Below the pieces are notes generated by a model. That model was given only the letters and a program-made list of their open reading frames with translations. It was not told the DNA's origin and did not search any database. The translations under genes and the position numbers were made by a program. From positions 27,974-91,973 of the forward strand of contig JANXUD010000026.1 in assembly GCA_025352045.1 (NCBI GenBank): a DNA stretch of 64,000 bases. The letters are read 5' to 3'. Positions 1 through 7,559 of the stretch are shown piece after piece; the first letter of the stretch is position 1; each line of letters begins with the position of its first letter. The stretch is from Gammaproteobacteria bacterium (GTDB lineage: Bacteria; Pseudomonadota; Gammaproteobacteria; Xanthomonadales; Xanthomonadaceae).

Positions 1-1
1 G

Positions 2-1321
2 TACTGGCTCGCGACCTCGGGCCTGCCGGCGCGCATGACGACGCTGTGGTTGGCGCTGCCGGCGATGGCCACCTTGTGGTGCCTGCTGTGCCTGCAGTCG
101 CGCCTGTCGCCGACGCCGCCCACGCGACTCGCGCAGGCTGTGCTTGCGGCGCTCGCCTTCTCCGGCGCTGCGGCCTGGTCCACCTTCGCGTCGAGCATGG
201 ACGATGGCTTCGTCGCGGCCGGCATCGCGCTGGCGCTGTGCTTCGTCGTCGATGCGCCGGAGCGCCGGGGGTCGACCGCCTGGGCACTGGCCGGCCTGGC
301 GGCCGGCGCCACCGCGGGGCTCAAGCTGAGCGCGGCCATCTACTGCGTCGCACTGGCGGTGGCCGCCCTGCCCGGCGGCGGTCCGCGCGACAAGGCCGCG
401 CGCGTGCTGCCGCTCGCGCTGGGCGGATTGGCGGGATTCACGCTCAGCTATGGCTGGTGGGGCTGGCGCATGGCCGCCGAGTTCGGCAATCCGGTGTTTC
501 CCTACTTCAACCAGTGGTTCCATTCCCGGGCCGCCCTGCCGCTGGATTTCGCCGACGCGCGCTTCCGCCCGCACTCCGTCGGCGATGCGCTGCTGGCGCC
601 CGTGCACCTGCTGCGCAACAGCCGCCTGTTTTCCGAACTCACCCTGCGCGATCCCCGCCTGCTCTGTGCGTTGCTGGCGTTTCCGATCCTGGGCTGGCGC
701 GCGCCAGCGGGCGGCCTGCGCACCCTGGCCGTGTTCGTGGTCGCCGCCTTCGCCTGCTGGATCGCGCAATACGGCATCTACCGTTACGCGATCGTGCTGG
801 AAGTCCTCGGGGCGCTGGGCCTGGTGCTCGCCTTGCAGCGCGTGCCCGGCAAGCACAGCGTCACCGTGGCCCTGGTGCTTGCCTTCGTCCTGGTCTCGGC
901 CGATACCCGCCGCCCGCACTGGGGGCGCGATGCCACCGGGACAGTCGCGGGACTGCGTGCACCATCCCTGGGCAGCGATGCACTGGTGGTGACCGCCAGC
1001 GACGCGCCACTGGCCTATCTCGCGCTGGGACTGCCCGCGCAGGTGCCCCTGGTCGGGCTGGCGAACAATTTCATGCAGCCGGACCGATGCACGGCCTTGC
1101 AGTCGCGCGCCGCGCACCTGCTTGCATCCCATGCAGGGCCGATGTGGTTGCTCTCTGCGGATGCGCCAGCGCCGGCGGACCTGGCCATGCTGCACCGGGC
1201 CTATGGCTTCGATGTCGCTGGTCCCTGCGTGGACTATCCCAATCCACTCGCGGCTGCGCGCCTGTGTCCCTTGCGCCGGGTGGGGCCGGTGCGCACGGAG
1301 TGCACGCCTCAGGCGCGATAG
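2..1321 (+). CDS. Polytopic membrane protein, probable GT-C-type glycosyltransferase (5' end outside window)
   Basis: Frame is open to the window edge upstream of the listed ATG at 35; many hydrophobic helices; adjacent to GtrA and GT2 genes. Confidence 0.7.
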   Translation, partial: YWLATSGLPARMTTLWLALPAMATLWCLLCLQSRLSPTPPTRLAQAVLAALAFSGAAAWSTFASSMDDGFVAAGIALALCFVVDAPERRGSTAWALAGLAAGATAGLKLSAAIYCVALAVAALPGGGPRDKAARVLPLALGGLAGFTLSYGWWGWRMAAEFGNPVFPYFNQWFHSRAALPLDFADARFRPHSVGDALLAPVHLLRNSRLFSELTLRDPRLLCALLAFPILGWRAPAGGLRTLAVFVVAAFACWIAQYGIYRYAIVLEVLGALGLVLALQRVPGKHSVTVALVLAFVLVSADTRRPHWGRDATGTVAGLRAPSLGSDALVVTASDAPLAYLALGLPAQVPLVGLANNFMQPDRCTALQSRAAHLLASHAGPMWLLSADAPAPADLAMLHRAYGFDVAGPCVDYPNPLAAARLCPLRRVGPVRTECTPQAR

Positions 1322-1734
1322 ACGAAGCGCCGCGCGGCCAGGTAATTGAACACCATCGCGCCGAGCGATCCCATCGCCAGCGGCAGCAACTGCGCCGAAC
1401 CCCGGCCCAGCCCGGCACGCACGGCGACGTAGAAGATCGCGAAGTTCAACGCGATGCCGATCGACTGCATTCCGAAATGCCGCAGGTATTCATCGCGCTT
1501 TCGATGCACGCTGTCGCCCGTGCGGAAGACATAGTGCCGGTTCAGCAGCCAGGTGACGCCAGTTGCCGGCAGGAAGGCCAGCGCGCGAGCCGGGAATACC
1601 GGGATGCCGAGCACCTGCGTTGCCAGCAGGAAAAGCAGCGCATCGGTCGCGAAGCCGGCGCAGCCGACGAGGGCGAAGCCGAGCGGTTGCCGAAGGCGCG
1701 GCGCCAGCCCGTTCACCCACGGCGCCCGGCTCAT
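1309..1734 (-). CDS. GtrA family membrane protein
   Basis: 141 aa, four hydrophobic segments, motifs FALVGCAGFATDALLF and LNRHYVF typical of GtrA. Confidence 0.85.
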   Translation of the reverse strand: MSRAPWVNGLAPRLRQPLGFALVGCAGFATDALLFLLATQVLGIPVFPARALAFLPATGVTWLLNRHYVFRTGDSVHRKRDEYLRHFGMQSIGIALNFAIFYVAVRAGLGRGSAQLLPLAMGSLGAMVFNYLAARRFVYRA

Positions 1735-2681
1735 CCCCGGTCCAGCGTACGCAACTCGTGGTTGACCCGCTGCTGGTGCGCGACGCTGTCGAGGATCAGC
1801 CCCACCGCGGCCAGCAGCACCGCGACGATCACCGACGCCGCGGCCAGTACCGCCAGCGGCACGTGGTAGATGTAGCGGTAGCGCACCCAGTCATCGAACA
1901 CCGGCACGCCGGCGGCGAGGCCGAAGGCAAGCATGGCCAGCGATAGCACGCCGAAGAACAGCAGCGGCCGGTAGTAGCGCAGCACCTGCGCGATCACGAA
2001 CAGCACCCGGGCCCCGTCGCGGAAGGTGTTCAATTTCGAACTGCTGCCCGCGGGCCGGTCCCGGTAGGCGATCGGCACCTCGACGATGCGCATGCGCTTG
2101 TCCAGGGCGTGCAGGCTCAGGTCCGTCTCCAGCTCGAAGCCCTCGACCAGCACCGGGTAACCCTTGGCAAAGCGACGGCTGAAGGCGCGATAGCCGCTCA
2201 TGATGTCGGCCAGCTGCGCATGGAACAGGCTGTTGACCAGCGCCCGCACCAGGCCATTGCCGGCGCCATGCCAGGCGCGCTTGTTCTCGGCCGCGTAGTG
2301 GCCGCCGGAAATGCGGTCGCCGACCACCATGTCCGCATCGCCGGCGAGGATGGGCGCGAGCAGGTCGCGGGCACGATCGGCAGGATAGGTCGAGTCGGCA
2401 TCGGACATCAGGTAGGCGTCGGCATCGACCTCGAGGAAGCCTCGCCGGACCGCGTTGCCCTTGCCGGGACGCGACTCGGACAGGACGCCGCCGGCGCAGC
2501 CGAGCGCGGCCAGGGTGCGTCGGGCGAGTTCCCCGGTGCCGTCATTGGAGCGGTTGTCGATCACCCACAGGGCGGCATCCGGCAGGGCCGCGTGGAAGGC
2601 GCGCAAGCTCGCCTCGATCGTCTGCGCCTCGTCGTAGGCGGGCAGCAGGACGGCGATGCGGGGCGGGGTTGGCGGGTCCAT
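1731..2681 (-). CDS. Glycosyltransferase family 2 (polyprenyl-phosphate sugar synthase type) with C-terminal TM helices
   Basis: MDPPTPPRIAVLLPAYDEAQTIEASL; YLMSDADSTYPADRA; overlaps the GtrA gene by 4 nt. Internal ATG chosen over the longer ORF start. Confidence 0.85.
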   Translation of the reverse strand: MDPPTPPRIAVLLPAYDEAQTIEASLRAFHAALPDAALWVIDNRSNDGTGELARRTLAALGCAGGVLSESRPGKGNAVRRGFLEVDADAYLMSDADSTYPADRARDLLAPILAGDADMVVGDRISGGHYAAENKRAWHGAGNGLVRALVNSLFHAQLADIMSGYRAFSRRFAKGYPVLVEGFELETDLSLHALDKRMRIVEVPIAYRDRPAGSSSKLNTFRDGARVLFVIAQVLRYYRPLLFFGVLSLAMLAFGLAAGVPVFDDWVRYRYIYHVPLAVLAAASVIVAVLLAAVGLILDSVAHQQRVNHELRTLDRG

Positions 2682-2865
2682 TGCTGAATGGTACCGAATC
2701 CCGACTTTGGCGGTCGCGCCGGAATCGGGCCGGGCAGGAGTGCAGGCCAGGTCGCGTTTCCATCGGCGCGATGGCGGCGAACCGGGACGCAAGCGCCCGG
2801 CGCCGGTAAACTACGCCGCCAGCGTCCGGCACTCCGGGCGCGGTGTTCAGCAACGGGAGTAGTGC

Positions 2866-3537
2866 GTGCAGGAGTCTGGCAGCAACATGGAAGTGCTGTA
2901 CGCGAAGCGGTTCCCGGAAGCGGAGCTGCGCATGAAGCAGGACGTGTGGCAGGTGCTGTGCACGCGCTTCTTCAGCAAGTTCGTCAAGCCGACCGATACG
3001 GTCGTGGACATCGGCGCGGGCTATTGCGAGTTCATCAACAACATCCACGCGGCCAGGAAGATCGCCGTGGACCTGAACCCCGACGTGCGCCGCTTCGCCG
3101 GCGCCGACGTCGAGGTCATCAACGATTCCTGCACGGCGATGGTGCACCTGGAATCGGGCAGCGCCGACGTGGTGTTCATGAGCAATTTCCTCGAGCACCT
3201 GCCGAACAAGGACCTGGTGCTGCAGACCTTCCGCGAGTCCTTCCGCGTGCTGCGCACTGGCGGGCGCGTGATCATCCTGCAGCCCAACATCCGCTTCGTT
3301 CCCGGCGAGTACTGGGACTTCTTCGACCACCACACGCCGCTGACCGAGCGCAGCCTGGTCGAGGGCCTGCAGCTGGCGGGCTTCACCCCGACCGAGGTCA
3401 TCGCGCGCTTCCTCCCGTACACCACCAAGAGCCGGCTGCCGAAGGCCCCCTGGACGGTGGCGCTGTACCTGGCGATGCCCTTCGTCTGGCCGCTGTTCGG
3501 CAAGCAGTCCCTGGTGGTCGCACGGAAGGACGCTTGA
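2866..3537 (+). CDS. Class I SAM-dependent methyltransferase
   Basis: TVVDIGAGYCEFINNI (motif I), VVFMSNFLEHLPNKDLVLQTFRESFRVLRTGGRVIILQPN. Start may instead be the ATG at 2887. Confidence 0.85.
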   Translation: MQESGSNMEVLYAKRFPEAELRMKQDVWQVLCTRFFSKFVKPTDTVVDIGAGYCEFINNIHAARKIAVDLNPDVRRFAGADVEVINDSCTAMVHLESGSADVVFMSNFLEHLPNKDLVLQTFRESFRVLRTGGRVIILQPNIRFVPGEYWDFFDHHTPLTERSLVEGLQLAGFTPTEVIARFLPYTTKSRLPKAPWTVALYLAMPFVWPLFGKQSLVVARKDA

Positions 3538-3947
3538 TCTCCTACGCGCGCAGCATCGCCGGGCAACAGTTCTTCCGCTTCCTGCTGGCCGGCGGCCTGG
3601 CCGCGGCGGTCAATTTCGGCACCCGCATCGTCCTGAGCCTGTGGCTGGACTACGCGCTTGCGATCACCCTCGCGTATGCGGTGGGCATCTGCACTGCGTT
3701 CCTGCTCAACCGGCGCTTCGTGTTCCAGCAGAGCCTGAACAGCACGCGCACGCAGTTCACCTGGTTCGTGGTGATCAACATCGTCGCCTTCGTGCAGACC
3801 ATCCTGGTCAGCCTCGGGCTGGCGCGCTACCTGTTCCCCGCAATCGGCCTCGTGCACGGCGCCGAGACGATCGCCCACGCGATTGGCATCGCGACGCCGG
3901 TGCTGACCAGCTACCTGGGGCACCGCAAATTCTCGTTCCGACACTGA
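3534..3947 (+). CDS. GtrA family protein
   Basis: FFRFLLAGGLAAAVNFGTR... FLLNRRFVF; TTG start overlapping the upstream TGA (C-TTG-A) inferred. The track ORF 2688..3947 carries an unrelated N-terminal read-through. Confidence 0.8.
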   Translation: MISYARSIAGQQFFRFLLAGGLAAAVNFGTRIVLSLWLDYALAITLAYAVGICTAFLLNRRFVFQQSLNSTRTQFTWFVVINIVAFVQTILVSLGLARYLFPAIGLVHGAETIAHAIGIATPVLTSYLGHRKFSFRH

Positions 3948-3995
3948 GCCGACGGCCGGCCTGCCCGGCCGCTGGAAGAAGCCATATGGCGCCCA

Positions 3996-5474
3996 ATGCC
4001 CATGCACGACACCCCCACTGACCCGCCGCCCGGCACCCTGCCCGCCCCGCCCTTCGCGAAGACCGGGGTCCCGCTGGCCGTGGACCTGGACGGTTCGCTG
4101 CTGAAGAGCGACCTGCTGCTGGAATCCGCGCTGGCGCTGCTCGGGGCCAATCCCTGGCTGCTGTTCCTGTTCCCGGCCTGGCTGCTGCAGGGCAAGGCGG
4201 CGTTGAAACAGCAGATCGCCCGGCGCGTGGACCTCGACATGGCCAGCCTGCCCTGGGACGAGCGCGTGCTCGCCCTGGCCCGCGACGCGGCCGCGTCGCG
4301 GGAGGTGGTGTTGTGCACGGCCTCCGACGCGCGGCTGGCCGAGGCGGCGGCCGCGCACCTGGGTGTCTTCGACGCAGTGCTGGCCAGCGATGGCCGGCGC
4401 AACCTGTCCGGCGACGGCAAGCGCGACCTGCTGGTGGAACGCTACGGCGAGGCGGGCTTCGACTACGTGGGCAACGCGGCGGTGGACCTGCGCGTGTGGC
4501 GGCACGCCCGGCGCGCCATCGTGGTCAATGCGCCGGAATCGCTGGCGCGCGCGGCGGCGCAGGTGTGCACCGTCGAGGCGCACCTGCCGGCGCGGGGCCG
4601 CACGCCCGGAGCCTGGCTGAAGGCACTGCGCCTGCACCAGTGGCTGAAGAACGTCCTGCTGTTCGTGCCGCTGCTGGCGGCACACCGCCTCGCGGAACCA
4701 ACCATCCTGATGGACGGGGTCCTCGGCTTCCTCGCCTTCGGCATCTGCGCATCGTCGGTCTACCTGCTCAACGACCTGCTCGACCTGCAGTCGGATCGCC
4801 ACCATCCGTCCAAGCGGCGTCGACCGTTCGCCTCCGGCGCCCTCCCGCTGGTGCAGGGTGCGCTGCTTTCGCCGATCCTGACCGTGGCCGCCTTCGTGCT
4901 GGCCTACTGGATCTCCCCGCTGTTCGCCGGCGCGCTGGGGATCTATTTCGCACTCACGCTGGCCTACTCGTTCCGTCTCAAGAAGCGCGTGATGGTGGAC
5001 GTGATGGTGCTGGCGGGCCTGTATACGCTGCGCATCATCGCCGGCGCCGTGCTGCTGGGCGCGGCGCCGTCGTTCTGGCTGCTGGCCTTCTCGGTGTTCC
5101 TGTTCCTCAGCCTGGCCATGCTCAAGCGCTACGCCGAGCTGCTGGTCCTGCTCGGCCAGGGCAAGTCGCGCACGGCCGGCCGCGGCTACCGGGTGGACGA
5201 TCTTCCGCTGGTGCAGAACCTCGGCACGGCGAGCGGTTACCAGGCGGTTCTGGTGCTCGCGCTTTACATCAACAGCACGGCCAGCGAGGCGCTGTACCAC
5301 CGGCCGCAGGTGTTGTGGCTGCTGTGCCCCCTGCTCCTGTACTGGATCAGCCGCGCCTGGATGATCGCCCACCGCGGCCTGATGCGCGACGACCCGGTGG
5401 TGTTCGCCGCGACCGACCGCGCCAGCCAGCTGATCGCCGTCGCGAGCGCCGCCGTGGCCCTGGCCGCCCTGTGA
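3996..5474 (+). CDS. HAD-like domain fused to UbiA prenyltransferase (decaprenyl-phosphate phosphoribosyltransferase-like)
   Basis: N-terminal LAVDLDGSLLKSDLL (HAD DxDGT-like); C-terminal YLLNDLLDLQSDRHHPSKRRRPFASG (UbiA/DPPR-synthase NDxxDxxxDRxHPxKRxRP). Confidence 0.88.
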   Translation: MPMHDTPTDPPPGTLPAPPFAKTGVPLAVDLDGSLLKSDLLLESALALLGANPWLLFLFPAWLLQGKAALKQQIARRVDLDMASLPWDERVLALARDAAASREVVLCTASDARLAEAAAAHLGVFDAVLASDGRRNLSGDGKRDLLVERYGEAGFDYVGNAAVDLRVWRHARRAIVVNAPESLARAAAQVCTVEAHLPARGRTPGAWLKALRLHQWLKNVLLFVPLLAAHRLAEPTILMDGVLGFLAFGICASSVYLLNDLLDLQSDRHHPSKRRRPFASGALPLVQGALLSPILTVAAFVLAYWISPLFAGALGIYFALTLAYSFRLKKRVMVDVMVLAGLYTLRIIAGAVLLGAAPSFWLLAFSVFLFLSLAMLKRYAELLVLLGQGKSRTAGRGYRVDDLPLVQNLGTASGYQAVLVLALYINSTASEALYHRPQVLWLLCPLLLYWISRAWMIAHRGLMRDDPVVFAATDRASQLIAVASAAVALAAL

Positions 5475-6793
5475 GCCAGGCAGCGGCTGCCGCGGCGGGG
5501 GCCCGGGTCGAAGCCTGGGGTCGCCTGGATTGCCAGCCCCACGCGATCGTGCCGCTGTACGACCCCGTGCAGGCCGCCCGTGCCGTCCGCCTTGCCCTGC
5601 CCGGCCTTGCCCACGGCATGGGGCGCAGCTACGGCGACCAGGGCCTGAACCCGGGTGGCACCCTGTGGATGACGCGCGGCCTGGACCGTTTCATCGCCTT
5701 CGATCCCGGCACCGGCGAGCTCAGCTGCGAGGCGGGCGTGCTGCTGCGCGACGTCCAGCGCGTGATGCGGCCGCAGGGCTGGAAGCTGCCCGTCACCCCC
5801 GGCACCCAGCTGGTGACCGTCGGCGGCGCCATCGCCAACGACATCCACGGCAAGAACCACCACGTGCGCGGGACCTTCGGCGACCACGTGGCGGGCATCG
5901 AACTGTTGCGCACCGACGGCGAACGGATCGACTGCAGCCGCGAACAGGCGCCGGACTGGTTCGCCGCGACGGTCGGCGGCATGGGCCTCACCGGCCTGGT
6001 AGCCACGGCCCGCCTCCGCCTCGCGCGCACGGCCGGGCCCTGGATGGACGTCGAGACCCTGCCCTTCGCGACGGTGGACGAATTCTTCGCGCTCGCCGAC
6101 GCGTCCGAGCGCGACTGGGAACACACCGTCGCCTGGGTGGATTGCATCGGCCCGCGGCGGGGCCGCGGCATCTTCACCCGCGCGATCGAGGCGGCCGACC
6201 AGTCCGGGGCGGCGCCGGCGCCCCGCCGGCGCGCGATCCCGCTGGTGCCGCCGATGTCGCTGGTGAACGGCCTGAGCCTGCGCGCGTTCAATGCCCTGTA
6301 CTTCGGCCTCAACCGCCAGCGTGCCGGGCGTTCGCGCCAGTTCGTCGATGCCTTCGCCTACCCGCTCGATTCGATCGGCAACTGGAACCGGATGTACGGG
6401 CCGCGCGGCTTCTTCCAGTACCAGTGCGTGCTGCCGCATGCGGCGCGCGGCCAGGTCGAGGCCGTGCTCGGTGAAATCGCACGCGCGGGCTCGGGATCCT
6501 TCCTCGCCGTGCTCAAGACCTTCGGCGCCGCGACGCCGCCCGGCATGCTGAGCTTCCCGATGCACGGCGTGACCCTTGCGCTGGATTTCCCGAACGCAGG
6601 CGACGCGACCACCTCGCTGATGGCGCGGCTGGACGGCATCGTCGGCGCGGCTGGCGGGCGGCTGTACAACGCGAAGGACGCGCGGATGCCGCGCGCGATG
6701 TTCGAGGCCGGCTATCCGCGCCTCGGCGAATTCCTGCCCTACAGGGACCCGGGCATCAGCTCGGCCATGTCGCGGCGACTACTGGGGAACTGA
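5471..6793 (+). CDS. FAD-binding oxidoreductase, DprE1-like (decaprenylphosphoryl-ribose 2'-oxidase family)
   Basis: GTG start overlapping the UbiA stop; GMGRSYGDQGLNPGG, FGDHVAGIELLRTDGE, GFFQYQCVLP, LYNAKDARMPRAMFEAGYPRLGEF align by eye with mycobacterial DprE1. Confidence 0.85.
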   Translation: MSQAAAAAAGARVEAWGRLDCQPHAIVPLYDPVQAARAVRLALPGLAHGMGRSYGDQGLNPGGTLWMTRGLDRFIAFDPGTGELSCEAGVLLRDVQRVMRPQGWKLPVTPGTQLVTVGGAIANDIHGKNHHVRGTFGDHVAGIELLRTDGERIDCSREQAPDWFAATVGGMGLTGLVATARLRLARTAGPWMDVETLPFATVDEFFALADASERDWEHTVAWVDCIGPRRGRGIFTRAIEAADQSGAAPAPRRRAIPLVPPMSLVNGLSLRAFNALYFGLNRQRAGRSRQFVDAFAYPLDSIGNWNRMYGPRGFFQYQCVLPHAARGQVEAVLGEIARAGSGSFLAVLKTFGAATPPGMLSFPMHGVTLALDFPNAGDATTSLMARLDGIVGAAGGRLYNAKDARMPRAMFEAGYPRLGEFLPYRDPGISSAMSRRLLGN

Positions 6794-6794
6794 A

Positions 6795-7559
6795 TTGGAA
6801 GCGCAACGCAAGACCATCCTGATCGTTGGCGCCACCTCCGGCATCGCCGCGCACTGCACGCGGCTGTGGGCCGAGGACCCCGTGCACGATTTCGTCCTGC
6901 TCGGCCGCGATGCCGCGGGCCTGGAACGCAACGCGGCTGACCTGCGCGTGCGCAGCCCGGGCGCGACGGTCCGCATCCGCTTGCTGTCTGCAGCCGACTT
7001 CCTCGATGCAGGCGCGATCACGCGGGCCATCGCCGACGTCGCGACCGCGGCGCCGATCGACATCGCACTGGTCGCGCACGGTTCGCTGCCCGACCAGGGC
7101 GAATGCGAGCGCGACCTGGGTGTCGCGCGCGAGGCGCTGCTGGTGAACGCGGTGTCGCCGGCATTGTTCGCCGAGGCAATCGCCGGCGCGATGGCCGTCG
7201 CCGGCGGCGGCACCCTGGCCGTGCTCGGCTCGGTGGCGGGCGACCGCGGCCGCAAGTCGAACTACGTCTACGGCAGCGCCAAGGGACTGCTCGCGCGCTA
7301 CTGCGAAGGCTTGCAGCACCGCTTCGCCGGCAGCGGCGTGCACGTGGCCTGCATCAAGCCCGGGCCGACGGCGACCGCGATGACCGCGCACCTCGCGGCC
7401 AAGGGCACGCGCCTGGCGCCGGTCGAGGACGTCGCGCGGGCGACGGTCGCGGCGATCGCGCGCCGCGCGCCGGTCGCCTACGTGCCCGGCCAGTGGCGCT
7501 GGATCATGCTGGTCATCCGCCACCTGCCCCGGTTCGTCTTCAACCGGATGGATATCTGA
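6795..7559 (+). CDS. Short-chain dehydrogenase, DprE2-like
   Basis: ILIVGATSGIAAHCTRLW; GSVAGDRGRKSNYVYGSAKGLLARYCEGLQHR (YxxxK); immediately downstream of DprE1-like. Confidence 0.88.
   Translation: MEAQRKTILIVGATSGIAAHCTRLWAEDPVHDFVLLGRDAAGLERNAADLRVRSPGATVRIRLLSAADFLDAGAITRAIADVATAAPIDIALVAHGSLPDQGECERDLGVAREALLVNAVSPALFAEAIAGAMAVAGGGTLAVLGSVAGDRGRKSNYVYGSAKGLLARYCEGLQHRFAGSGVHVACIKPGPTATAMTAHLAAKGTRLAPVEDVARATVAAIARRAPVAYVPGQWRWIMLVIRHLPRFVFNRMDI

Noticed and set aside
3021-5372. 783-aa minus-strand ORF opposite methyltransferase/GtrA/UbiA genes
   Set aside because: Composition (His/Gln/Arg-rich) is typical of antisense translation of high-GC3 coding DNA; the plus frames have clear families.
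4313-5470. N-terminal part of the 826-aa ORF as an extension of DprE1-like
   Set aside because: Overlaps the UbiA gene out of frame with Arg/Ala-rich nonsense; a GTG at 5471 overlaps the UbiA stop and gives a normal-length flavoprotein.
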